Program-made: the position numbers and the translations under genes
Shown: positions 1 to 7,955 of the stretch, one piece after another
Layout of the letters: each line of letters starts with the position of its first letter
Position numbering within the stretch: the first letter of the stretch is position 1
Assembly (NCBI GenBank): GCA_038043285.1
Contig: JBBTCJ010000023.1
Span: 1-19,673 of the forward strand
Direction: 5' to 3'
DNA length: 19,673 nt
DNA from: JBBTCJ01 sp038043285
Lineage (GTDB): Bacteria > Planctomycetota > Phycisphaerae > UBA1845
Notes under the pieces: model-generated
The model's database searches: none
Seen by the model: the letters and a program-made list of their open reading frames with translations, nothing else
Told to the model about the DNA's origin: nothing

Positions 1-2570
1 TCGAATTGTCCGCCGTAATGAACGGCGTACCCGGCGCGCTGCACGATCGGATCGACCCGGGCCTGGACCTGTGCGACCAGGTCGCCAAGGTTGTACCCCT
101 CGGCGACGTTGCAGGATATCACGGCTTTCCGTTGGGCGTTTTCGCGGGCGATCAAGTTGGGTGTTCGCTCCGGTCCAATGTCGGCGACTTCTTCCAGCCG
201 GACCGTGGCGCCGCCCACACCGCGAAGTCGCAAGCTACGAAGCTGCTCGATGCTCTCCCGTTCCTCGGGAGCAAGCCGGACCACAAGATCGTAGCGGCGC
301 ACGCCCTGATTGATTTCCGCGACGGTCTCGCCATAGATCGCCTCTTGGACCTGCTCGGCCGCCGACGCCGGAGCAAGCCCGGCTGCCGCGAGGTCCTGAT
401 GCCGATAGCGGATGGGCAAGGAGGTGACGGTGACTTCACGGTTGGCGGCCACGTCGCGCGCGCCGGGAAAACTCTTCAAGGCGACCTCGATTTCCTTGGC
501 GATCTGCCGGAGCTTGCTCAGGTCGCTGCCGTAGACGTTGATGGCGATGGCCGCGGGAGTGCCCGAGAGAATGTGCGAAAGGCGGTGCTCGATCGGCTGA
601 CCGATCATGGTCGTGACGCCAGGGACATTCGCCAACACGGCGTCGATCTGCTCTCGAACGCGTTCCTTGGAAGCTCCGGGCACTACGGTGACCTCAATCT
701 CCGAGCTGCTGGGCGGCTCGGCATGTTCATCGCGCTCAGCCCGGCCGGTACGCCGCGTGACGCTCTCGACGCCGTCTATTTCCGCAAGGCGTCCTTCAAT
801 GCCGCTTGCGGCGCGATTGCTCTCACCCAGCGACGTGCCGGGCGGGGCAAAGAGAAACACCGTAAAGGTTCCCTCGTTGAACGCGGGCAGGAAGCTGGTT
901 CCGAAGGTGCTGCCCAGCCAGAGGGCCAGCACCGTGGCGGCGACCGCGGAACCTAGCACGGTCCCGCGATGCCGGATCGACCAGCGTAGGGAAGGCTCGT
1001 ATCGTCGCTTGAGCCAACGAACGAAGAAGCCGTCTTGATGTTCATCACCGCCGAGTTTCCCGCGAAGCAGGAGCTTGCAGAGGGCCGGCGTAAGCGTGAG
1101 GGCGACGATCAACGATGCAAGGATCGAAACGATGTAGGTGATACCAAGCGGCCTGAAGAATCGACCTTCCATGCCTTGCAGGAAAAGCAAGGGAACAAAC
1201 ACAACCACGATGATGATCGTGGCCAGGACCATCGCCGGTCGAATCTCATTGCTCGCGTCGAAGATGACGTCCACAAAGGCGCGCCGCTCGCTCTCCGGCT
1301 TTGCCCCGTTTTCTCGCAATCGGCGGAAAACGTTCTCCACGTCGATAACCGCGTCGTCGACCAAGACGCCGATGGCAACGGCCAGCCCGCCCAACGTCAT
1401 GACGTTGATCGTCAGGCCCAGCCACCACAGCGCGAGCATGGCCACGGCCAGTGAGATGGGCAGGGCGGTCAGCGTGATCACCGTGGTGCGCACGTTGAGC
1501 AAAAACAAGATCAATATGACCGCCACGATGATCGTGGCTTCCTGGAGCACTTGAACCACATTGTCCACGGATCGCTGGATGAAGTTCGCCTGGCGAAAGA
1601 CTTTGCGGTTGAGGATCACTCCTGTGGGAAGGGACTTTTCCACATCGTCGAGAACCTTGTCGACTTCGGCCGTCAAGGCCAGAGTGTTCGTGCCCGGCGA
1701 CTTCTGGACGCTGATGACGACGGCCGGCGTAGCGCGATCGGCGGCCGTACCGCGTTTGGGCGCGGGACCAAGGGCGACATCCGCCACCTGCCCGATCAAC
1801 ACCGGCGCACCGTTGTGATACTTGATCAGCGTGTTCTTGACGTCCTCGGCGCTCTGGACGCGCGCGGTCTGGCGGAGGGGTAATTCAAGGCGATCGACGC
1901 TGGGAAGATACCCGGCGCTGGCCGTGCTGTGCGCCGCCCGCGCGGCCTCGACGACCTCCCGAATCGTGAGGCCATACAGCGCCAGGCGGTCCTGATGTAC
2001 GTTGACCTGATATTCCGGCAGTTCGCCGCCGATGGAAACAACCTGGGCGATCCCAGGAACCGCCAGCAGGCGATTGCGCAGGTCGTACTCCGCGAAGGAG
2101 CGCAATTCGAGCGGAGTCACGCGCCCATCCGGCGACGACAAGGCGACGAGCATGATCTCACCGGTAATGGACGTGACCGGGGTGATCTCGGCATGCGCGT
2201 TCGGGGGCAGGGCTTCTCGGACTGCGGACAATCGCTCCGAAACGAGCTGACGCGCTCGGTAAATGTCCTGCCCCCAATCAAACTCCACCCACACGATGGA
2301 AAGGCCGATGGCGCTGGAGCTGCGAACTCGACGCACGCCGGGCAGCCCATTGACGGCCGTCTCGATGGGGAAGGTAACGTACTGTTCGACTTCGTCCGCG
2401 GCGAACCCGCCGGCTTCGGTCAGGAGCACAACGGTGGGCGCGTTCAACTCCGGGAAGACGTCCACCGGCATTTTCGGAACCTGGAATGCCGAGAACGCCA
2501 GCAGCAGCACGGCCAGCACCAGAATGAAGCCGGAGTATTTGAGGGAGAATCCAATCAGCTTCTGGAGCAT
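1..2570 (-). CDS. czcA: Heavy-metal efflux RND pump, CzcA/CusA-like (3' end cut by window edge)
   Basis: Inner-membrane proton-driven RND permease that, with the adaptor and outer-membrane factor encoded just upstream, would expel metal cations across the envelope. Reading the minus strand from the ATG at 2570 gives 856 open codons with no stop; family members are about 1030-1060 aa, so roughly 180-200 C-terminal residues lie outside. Visible features are N-terminal TM1 (about residues 12-30), the first periplasmic porter region, TM2-TM4 around 340-415, and the second porter region containing the family motif IGQPIEHRLSHILSG. TM4 reads GGLAVAIGVLVDDAVIDVEN, placing D405, D406 and E412 at the proton-relay positions; this is the HME pattern but not the classic CzcA DFGxxxDG form, so the metal is not predictable. 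The start overlaps the adaptor stop by one base (TAATG), implying translational coupling. The HME-RND family call is secure; cation specificity is open. Confidence 0.95.
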   Translation of the reverse strand, partial: MLQKLIGFSLKYSGFILVLAVLLLAFSAFQVPKMPVDVFPELNAPTVVLLTEAGGFAADEVEQYVTFPIETAVNGLPGVRRVRSSSAIGLSIVWVEFDWGQDIYRARQLVSERLSAVREALPPNAHAEITPVTSITGEIMLVALSSPDGRVTPLELRSFAEYDLRNRLLAVPGIAQVVSIGGELPEYQVNVHQDRLALYGLTIREVVEAARAAHSTASAGYLPSVDRLELPLRQTARVQSAEDVKNTLIKYHNGAPVLIGQVADVALGPAPKRGTAADRATPAVVISVQKSPGTNTLALTAEVDKVLDDVEKSLPTGVILNRKVFRQANFIQRSVDNVVQVLQEATIIVAVILILFLLNVRTTVITLTALPISLAVAMLALWWLGLTINVMTLGGLAVAIGVLVDDAVIDVENVFRRLRENGAKPESERRAFVDVIFDASNEIRPAMVLATIIIVVVFVPLLFLQGMEGRFFRPLGITYIVSILASLIVALTLTPALCKLLLRGKLGGDEHQDGFFVRWLKRRYEPSLRWSIRHRGTVLGSAVAATVLALWLGSTFGTSFLPAFNEGTFTVFLFAPPGTSLGESNRAASGIEGRLAEIDGVESVTRRTGRAERDEHAEPPSSSEIEVTVVPGASKERVREQIDAVLANVPGVTTMIGQPIEHRLSHILSGTPAAIAINVYGSDLSKLRQIAKEIEVALKSFPGARDVAANREVTVTSLPIRYRHQDLAAAGLAPASAAEQVQEAIYGETVAEINQGVRRYDLVVRLAPEERESIEQLRSLRLRGVGGATVRLEEVADIGPERTPNLIARENAQRKAVISCNVAEGYNLGDLVAQVQARVDPIVQRAGYAVHYGGQF

Positions 2571-4036
2571 TACTTATCCTTCCCCTCGTGAAACGCGCCG
2601 TCGCCGTGGAAGTGGCCCCCTTTTTGCACCGTGCCCGACGTGGCGATCATGAGTTGATAGACGCCGTCGAGAACCACCTCATCGCCGTCACGAACGCCGC
2701 TCTGCACCGCGACCCAGCGCCCATCATTCACGCCCAGGTCGGCCTCCGTGCGAATTACTTTGTCCGCGTCTTTGGGATCGCGGCGGAAAAACACTTTGGA
2801 TAACCCATCTTGGATGACGCTGGAAAGCGGGATCGCCAGTTCGTTCTGTCCCCCAGCGGTGATGATCTCAAGATGCGCCGACACGCCGGGTCGTGCCCAG
2901 GAGGCGAGGCGTGCCGGCACGGCAATCAGTTCGACCGTTCGCTCCTGTGCGTCGGCGCTAAGCCCGAGCGTGAGCGTCGCCTCCATCGTGTCCTGAAGAT
3001 CGATGGAGCCACCCTTGGGAGGAACGATTCTCGCGGGCAGTCCGCTTTTCAACCGACCCAGATCGCTTTGCATTCCCATGGCCCGGAAACGCAGGCGATT
3101 CGGATCGACGCATGTCAGAACCAGCGCCCCGGTCGACGCCCAGGCGCCGTTGGTAAGCGGTACGGATTCGATCACGCCGGCCAAGGAAGCCCGGATCTCC
3201 ACTTCATCAATTCTCTGCCAGGCCGCGACCGGTCGCGTCGGAGGCTCTTCGTGGCGGTGCAGACCTGTATAACGGTGCTCATCGAGGTCGTATGGGGCGG
3301 CCAGCGCCGTGTCATCAATTCCAAGTAGGGAAGACGCAGTCGCGATGAGCAGGCGAAATCGAGCATGCGCGGCGTCGTGCTCCGCCTGGGCTGCGACGAT
3401 TTGGCCTTCCAACTCGGCTTCCTTCTCCAGAATCTCAGCCAGCTCAGCGCGCTGCGTCGCCACCATATTATGCGCCGCAGTCAGCTCGTTGGCACTGACC
3501 ACGCCAGAGCCTTGCGTCTGTTCGAGCTGCTCGACACGCTTGTCCCAGAGGGCGATGTTCCCCTCCAGAATCTCTTCGTGTCGGCGGTGCGCTGCTATTA
3601 AGGTTGGGATCGAACCGACCCGCCCCTCGGTCCGTCGAATCGTCGACTCCGCTTCCGCCAGTTTCTCTTGTAGGTCGCGCCATTGAGGGGACACAAGGCG
3701 GTAAAGCAGTCGCCCTGGTTCGACGGAGTCAAACTGTTTGACCAGCAACTCCACCCGGCCGTCGAGCATGGTGCGGTATTCGCGTCGGGCCTCCGGCTGA
3801 AGCTCGAACTGCCCGGGAACGCGGATGGTCTGCGCCACCGGCCGCGACTCGACCGTTGCGAACGTGATGCCCAGGTTGCGACGAACACTTTCCGGTGCGT
3901 CAACCCGGTTCGTGGCCGGGGCGGCTTCGCCGGCGAGGGCGTCGGAGTGCTCGCCGGGCGCCTTATCTTCCGCCTGTCGGGTGCAAGCGGGCAAGCCGAG
4001 CAGCGTGAGAATCACGAAATATCGTAGCATTTTCAT
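2570..4036 (-). CDS. czcB: Periplasmic adaptor (membrane fusion) lipoprotein of RND metal efflux, CzcB/CusB-like
   Basis: 488-aa adaptor that would bridge the inner-membrane pump and the outer-membrane channel in the periplasm. The N-terminus MKMLRYFVILTLLGLPAC is a lipoprotein signal with lipobox LPAC (Cys18). Then come a split lipoyl-type half (RVELLVKQFDSVEPG), a long helical hairpin rich in Glu/Ala/Leu (about residues 115-235), a second lipoyl half (VEIRASLAGVIESV), a beta-barrel region, and a membrane-proximal end. The C-terminus is a short His-rich tail with H475, H477 and H483, a possible metal-binding site. The ATG overlaps the upstream outer-membrane factor stop as ATGA (4 bp), and the stop overlaps the pump start by 1 bp. 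An in-frame Met3 is an alternative start, but the ATGA overlap favours Met1. The family is clear; which metal it serves is not. Confidence 0.93.
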   Translation of the reverse strand: MKMLRYFVILTLLGLPACTRQAEDKAPGEHSDALAGEAAPATNRVDAPESVRRNLGITFATVESRPVAQTIRVPGQFELQPEARREYRTMLDGRVELLVKQFDSVEPGRLLYRLVSPQWRDLQEKLAEAESTIRRTEGRVGSIPTLIAAHRRHEEILEGNIALWDKRVEQLEQTQGSGVVSANELTAAHNMVATQRAELAEILEKEAELEGQIVAAQAEHDAAHARFRLLIATASSLLGIDDTALAAPYDLDEHRYTGLHRHEEPPTRPVAAWQRIDEVEIRASLAGVIESVPLTNGAWASTGALVLTCVDPNRLRFRAMGMQSDLGRLKSGLPARIVPPKGGSIDLQDTMEATLTLGLSADAQERTVELIAVPARLASWARPGVSAHLEIITAGGQNELAIPLSSVIQDGLSKVFFRRDPKDADKVIRTEADLGVNDGRWVAVQSGVRDGDEVVLDGVYQLMIATSGTVQKGGHFHGDGAFHEGKDK

Positions 4037-5532
4037 GGTTTGTTCCCCGGGATCTGTGATTGAGGTTGTTCGGGTGCTGCGGAAACGGCCGCCAACGGCT
4101 TTCCGGCGATTCGCTCCAAGTCGATCCTCGCGACCCCGGCGGCGGCCTGCACATCGACGTACCCCGCGCGAGCCTCCAAGAGTCGGCGCTGGGCGTCCAG
4201 AACGGTGAGCAGCGTGGTGCTTCCGACGCGGTATGCCTCGCGGGCCAGCCTCAGCCCGTTTTCCCGCAGCGGCAGCAGTTCATCGCGCATGAACCCCGCG
4301 GTCTCGAACGCCGTCGTCGCCCGCGCGTGAACCGCCCACGATTCTTGAACGATCTCGCGATCAATGGCGTCTCTCAAATAGGTCGCTTGCAGAAGCTCGA
4401 ACTCTGCCCGCGCGACCTGCGCCTGGTTCTGATCGAAAAGCGGCAACTCCATGGTGAGCGTTGGACCGGTAACATAGTCAGTTGTCTGCGATTCACGCGG
4501 CTGCAAAGAGGGAGGAGTGAGCGCGCCGGCTTGCGCGGAGGCGTAGGCGGTCTCCGCCAACCAGTTGCGGCCTCCACGCGAACGTCGGTCGGCACGCTCC
4601 ATGTTCACCCCAAGCTCGACCGTGCGTAGAAACCGGGCGCGCTCATAGGCCACTCGCGCCTCGGCGGCCTGTGTCACGGCGCCGGCGGCTTTCAAATCGA
4701 GGCGATTGGCACGGGCAATCTCAACCAATTGTTGCGGCGTGAACGTCAAATCAATTGCGTCAGGCAAGGTGTCGATAAGCTGCAACTCATCGGGCGGCGT
4801 CGTCACACCCAAAATCTTGGCCAGGGTTGTTTTCGCCTCGACCGCCGCCACCAGCGACGTTCGGCTGGTCACGTCCAATGCGGCTCGCTCCGCCCGAGCG
4901 AGGTTCACGTCGACCTCTGTGCCCGACCCAGCCTCTCGCCGCGCGACGGCCAGCTCCACCAGTTGTTCGGCAATCGAAAGGTTCTCTCGGGCGATCGCCA
5001 ATTGCCGCTCCGTCTGAACCGCGCGGACGTAGCCGCTGTGCGCGTCGAGCGCCGCGATGCTCGCTTCTCGCGCCAGGGTCAGGATCGTCTGATCCAAGTC
5101 TCGCTCCGCGGCCCGAATGCGGGGGCGAATCTGCCACAACTCGGCGATGTTCTGGGCGAGGGACACGCTGAAATTGGCCAAGCCTCCCTCGTCGGGAAGC
5201 CTAAAATAAAGCGCCAAACTCGGGTTGGAGAACAGCCCCGACTGGACGACCGCGGCCCGGCCGATGCCGATGCGCAGAAACCCCGCCTGCAACTTCGGAT
5301 TGTTCAATAGCGCAAGCTGCACCGCTTCCTGAGCGGTCAGACCATCGGCGAGCAGTTCCGAGACGCGTTGCCGCGTCGCAGCATCGCCCTCGGGGTCGAC
5401 GGTGATACTCTGACCGGTCGCAGTCTCGATTTGCCGTGAGACTCGTTCGTAGTCCTGCTTCGGGTTGACGGTAGCGCACCCACCCGCGCTGATGACAACC
5501 AGCAAAGCCGCCGCAAGAATTCGTCTGATCAT
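4033..5532 (-). CDS. czcC: Outer-membrane efflux factor lipoprotein, CzcC/TolC family
   Basis: 499-aa outer-membrane channel subunit of the tripartite metal efflux system. The N-terminus MIRRILAAALLVVISAGGC is a lipoprotein signal, with Cys19 in an SAGGC lipobox. The rest shows the two repeated OEP segments expected of TolC-like proteins: long amphipathic helices (for example around QNIAELWQIRPRIRAAERDL and the C-terminal LREAYRVGSTTLLTVLDAQ type segment, here GLRLAREAYRVGSTTLLTVL). The length is normal for CzcC/CusC relatives. It is the first gene of a three-gene unit; its TGA overlaps the adaptor ATG by 4 bp. A modest AGGG lies 8 nt before the ATG. The 217 bp upstream hold a structured repeat (5549-5664) and a GC-rich hairpin (5701-5719), then the small Cys-rich gene, so its expression may be separate from or attenuated relative to that gene. 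Confidence 0.93.
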   Translation of the reverse strand: MIRRILAAALLVVISAGGCATVNPKQDYERVSRQIETATGQSITVDPEGDAATRQRVSELLADGLTAQEAVQLALLNNPKLQAGFLRIGIGRAAVVQSGLFSNPSLALYFRLPDEGGLANFSVSLAQNIAELWQIRPRIRAAERDLDQTILTLAREASIAALDAHSGYVRAVQTERQLAIARENLSIAEQLVELAVARREAGSGTEVDVNLARAERAALDVTSRTSLVAAVEAKTTLAKILGVTTPPDELQLIDTLPDAIDLTFTPQQLVEIARANRLDLKAAGAVTQAAEARVAYERARFLRTVELGVNMERADRRSRGGRNWLAETAYASAQAGALTPPSLQPRESQTTDYVTGPTLTMELPLFDQNQAQVARAEFELLQATYLRDAIDREIVQESWAVHARATTAFETAGFMRDELLPLRENGLRLAREAYRVGSTTLLTVLDAQRRLLEARAGYVDVQAAAGVARIDLERIAGKPLAAVSAAPEQPQSQIPGNKP

Positions 5533-5548
5533 GGAAGGTACCCTGGTC

Positions 5549-5664
5549 GCTAGAGCAGTCTCGGTCTAGGTGTAGCGTCGCCCTACATGGGCGGCGCTTC
5601 CACGGAAGCGCCGCGGATAAGCCGCGACGCCGCACAAAACGGATTTTGCTCGAATACCGGCGTT
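5549..5664 (+). repeat. Structured dispersed element, copy A
   Basis: Intergenic sequence matching 16613-16724 on the same (plus) strand. The core from CATGGGCGGCG to GGATTTTGCTC matches about 51 of 67 aligned positions with one gap; weaker similarity extends left to GCTAGAGCA at 5549. It can fold into stem 1 (5591-5600 with 5605-5614, 10 bp, loop CACG), stem 2 (5612-5616 with 5622-5626) and stem 3 (5626-5632 with 5658-5664). Stems 1 and 2 share three bases and partly compete. Relative to copy B, the pair 5597-5608 is C-G instead of T-A, and the pair 5630-5660 is C-G instead of A-T. Because the czcC-like gene runs on the minus strand, its mRNA would carry the complement of this orientation. 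It could be a structured RNA, a REP/MITE-like palindromic repeat, or an antisense RNA; the similarity itself is directly visible. Confidence 0.6.
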
Positions 5665-5700
5665 CGCCGCCTGCACAATGTGACATCGTGGCCGAGGGCA

Positions 5701-5719
5701 TCGGCGCGACGCGCGCCGA
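5701..5719. other. GC-rich inverted repeat between small gene and efflux operon
   Basis: TCGGCGCG and CGCGCCGA form an 8-bp perfect stem with a 3-nt ACG loop, about 30 bp after the stop of the small Cys-rich gene. Neither side has a T-tract, so it is not a standard intrinsic terminator. It could stabilise a 3' end, act in Rho-dependent attenuation, or be incidental in GC-rich DNA. Confidence 0.35.
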
Positions 5720-5749
5720 AGTCCCGCAATAGTCAGCAAAGAGAGGGGA

Positions 5750-6103
5750 TCAGATGAGGAGTACGATGGCCCCCAGAGCATCGAGAACGCCGGTGCCGAA
5801 GGCTGAGTACGACGGAAACGACCAGGCGACGGGGGGAAGAACGCGAGGGGTTGCAGGGTTGAGAACCGCCGGCGGGGCAACGCCCAACAATGGCGAGCCC
5901 ACCGAACCGTCATGAACTCCGTTCGGTCGCGTGAGAGCCTTCCCGCACGGGTGGGTTGCGCATTCCGCTTCGTGGCCGCAACCAGCCTCATCCGCTTGAC
6001 TGCATTCGCACGCATGCACCAAGAAGCCGCCGGTGCACAGCGCAGGCATGACGACGAGCGCCCAGCAGCCCACGGCAGAACCCAGTAATCGAAAGCGGCC
6101 CAT
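5750..6103 (-). CDS. Small secreted Cys/His-rich protein upstream of the efflux operon
   Basis: 117 aa from the ATG at 6103. An in-frame TTG at 6139 would add 12 residues, but the ATG places a normal signal-like segment at the N-terminus (MGRFRLLGSAVGCWALVVMP), so I prefer it. After the hydrophobic segment is a compact cluster, HACECSQADEAGCGHEAEC, followed by ATHPCGK: five Cys and two His within about 25 residues, a plausible metal-binding or disulfide knot. The second half is Pro/Ala/Val-rich and ends in a short hydrophobic run (VLDALGAIVLLI). It reads in the same direction as, and 217 bp before, the czcC-like gene, which suggests a periplasmic metal-sensing or chelating role linked to efflux. 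No characterised family is recognised; the function is inference, and the reading frame itself is only moderately certain. Confidence 0.55.
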   Translation of the reverse strand: MGRFRLLGSAVGCWALVVMPALCTGGFLVHACECSQADEAGCGHEAECATHPCGKALTRPNGVHDGSVGSPLLGVAPPAVLNPATPRVLPPVAWSFPSYSAFGTGVLDALGAIVLLI

Positions 6104-6224
6104 GTCAAGAAGCCTAGCGATCCAAAGGAACGGCGTCAACGCCGCCGAAGTAGTTGCAACGGCGTTACTCTATTATCGGCAATCCGCCGCCGTGACTCCC
6201 ATGAAGTGACGCCCAACCCATCAA

Positions 6225-7676
6225 CTATCCGAGAAGTGTCAGCACCGAACTGGGAATGCTGTTGGCGATCTCCAGCGTCCGCTGCGTGCTTTGGACGAGG
6301 ATCTGCGCCCGCGTCAGTCCCGACACCTCGACGGCCATGTCCGCATCACGGATGACGGACTCGGAAGCGGTCACGTTCTCCAGTGCGATCATCTGGCTGC
6401 GGGAAAGCGGCTCAATGAGGTTCCGATGCACGTTGCCCAGTCGCCCTCGAAAGGACGCGACCTGGTTGATCGCCTCAGTCAGGATCGATTGAGCGGTCGA
6501 GAATTTCTTGCTCGCCAGATCGTTCGCCCGCCCCGATCCGAGCGTGTACAGCAACCCCGTTGCGGCGTCCCCCAGCTGTGTCGTGTGGATGGAGTTGAAT
6601 CCAATGGAGATCTGCCCGTTGGGATTGATCTGCGGCGTGATCTGAAACAGCGCCCCCCCGCCGGTGATGCGAAACGTGGCGGACGACAGCTTCTGTCCGA
6701 ACGAATTGGAAAGACGGATTCTTGCATCGACGAACGGAGATCGCACGTCGGCCACGAACCCGCGTACGGAAGCCCGCTGACCGTCGACGAGAACCGTCGC
6801 GTCCGAACCGTCATCGCGGTAGACCCGATAGGTGTTGCTGCCGGTCACGAAATTGCCGCTGAGCGGTTGCAGCGAAATAAATGCGTCGGAACCGAAGGTC
6901 GCGCTGTTCAAGACCAAGGCGCTGGCGACGCCGCCCGTGGACGCAGCCGACACGATCGCCGATACCCCGGTCAGGGCGGTGATGTTATTGATCGACGTTC
7001 GGATGTCGGCCAGGGACGCACCCGATAGAAAGCTAAGAACCTGCGCTCCCAGCGTCCCACGGATCTCAATCGTCGTCGCGGAAGTCGTCGACGTCGCGCC
7101 GATGGTCCGACCCACGAAATTCAAGCGCCCCGTCGTCGCCGATTGCGTCACCTGGACCTTAACGTTCCGCGTTCCCCCCTGCGGAACGTGCGCCGCGTAC
7201 ACCGCCACGGACGAAAACGCCGTCGTGGGAATGGTTGAAAGGAGGTAGTCCTCACGACCGTCGAGCAATTTCCGACCGGCGAACTCCGTGGTGTTAGCAA
7301 TCCGGTCGATGCTCGCGAGAATCGAATCAATCTGTAGCTGGTTCGCCCGAACCTCGTCGGCGCTGTGTCCTGCCTGGTTGGCCCCCTCGACCAGCAACTG
7401 CTGGACGTCCAACAGCAGCGCCGACACCTCGTTTAACGCCCCCTCCGCCGTCGTCACCACGTTGCTCGCCCGCGCGGAGTTGTCGATGGCCTGCTGCAAC
7501 CCGCGCATTTCGGAGCGAAGGCGCTCCGACGCGATCAATCCCGCGGGGTCGTCGCGCCCGCGATTGATGCGCAGACCGGAACTGAGGCGCGTCAGGCGAA
7601 GCTGAAGCTCGTCCTGATTGCTCCCAAGCCGGTGCATCGCCCGAAGGGCGGGTAGATTGGTATTGATGCGACTCAT
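6225..7676 (-). CDS. fliC: Flagellin (paralogue 1)
   Basis: 483-aa flagellar filament subunit. The N-terminus MSRINTNLPALRAMHRLGSN and the following LSSGLRINRGRDDPAGLIAS are the conserved D0/D1 flagellin signature; the C-terminus IRDADMAVEVSGLTRAQILV to SSVLTLLG is the matching C-terminal domain. The reading frame extends 23 codons further upstream, but flagellins begin at this Met, so the ATG at 7676 is chosen. The centre carries a flagellin IN-type motif (IEIRGTLGAQVLSFLSG, then LTGVSAIVSA) found also in the neighbouring flagellin, showing duplication followed by divergence. It would be exported by the flagellar type III apparatus and assembled at the filament tip. The TAG stop at 6225 leaves 121 bp before the next gene. 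No strong Shine-Dalgarno is seen before the ATG, and no consensus sigma28 promoter was found upstream. Confidence 0.95.
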   Translation of the reverse strand: MSRINTNLPALRAMHRLGSNQDELQLRLTRLSSGLRINRGRDDPAGLIASERLRSEMRGLQQAIDNSARASNVVTTAEGALNEVSALLLDVQQLLVEGANQAGHSADEVRANQLQIDSILASIDRIANTTEFAGRKLLDGREDYLLSTIPTTAFSSVAVYAAHVPQGGTRNVKVQVTQSATTGRLNFVGRTIGATSTTSATTIEIRGTLGAQVLSFLSGASLADIRTSINNITALTGVSAIVSAASTGGVASALVLNSATFGSDAFISLQPLSGNFVTGSNTYRVYRDDGSDATVLVDGQRASVRGFVADVRSPFVDARIRLSNSFGQKLSSATFRITGGGALFQITPQINPNGQISIGFNSIHTTQLGDAATGLLYTLGSGRANDLASKKFSTAQSILTEAINQVASFRGRLGNVHRNLIEPLSRSQMIALENVTASESVIRDADMAVEVSGLTRAQILVQSTQRTLEIANSIPSSVLTLLG

Positions 7677-7955
7677 CGCGTCGTCCGTGACGGATTTGTC
7701 GAGCCAAAGGATCGCCCTCGAGGCCCAACCCTGGGCCGCGATCATCGTCCTTCCGCGCCCGGACGATCCGCGGGCGCGAGTCTCCCACTCGTTCTTCGAC
7801 CGATTATCAGACCTTCTTGAGGAACCCGGCTTGCCCCGCCTGCAGCAGCGACGAAAACAGCCGCGGGCTTCCCTTCATGCCGCGTGGCGTGAGGGAAAGC
7901 CCGCGATCGGTTGAATATCCCTTGCGGCGACCGGCTCGATCGCCGCCGTGGCGAA
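7677..7955. other. Flagellin-flagellin intergenic region
   Basis: 279 bp holding the terminator hairpin described at 7862-7905 and the presumed promoter of flagellin 1. On the minus strand TCTGATAATC (around 7801-7812) resembles the GCCGATAA box of sigma28 promoters, but no TAAA-type upstream box sits at the proper distance, so no promoter is called. No small gene is convincing here. Confidence 0.4.
7862..7905 (-). terminator. Probable intrinsic terminator of flagellin 2
   Basis: CGCGGGCTT (7862-7870) pairs with AAGCCCGCG (7897-7905), extended inward by CCCTTCA with TGAGGG across one bulge, about 15 bp of stem. On the minus strand it is followed within 3 nt by TTTT. It lies about 50 bp after the flagellin 2 stop and before flagellin 1, so the two flagellins are probably transcribed, or at least terminated, separately. 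The short T-run makes the terminator moderate rather than textbook. Confidence 0.6.

Noticed and set aside
6173..6180. Perfect GCCGATAA (sigma28 -10 box) on the minus strand before the Cys-rich gene
   Set aside because: No TAAAGTTT-like box at the required distance, and the downstream gene is not flagellar; taken as chance.
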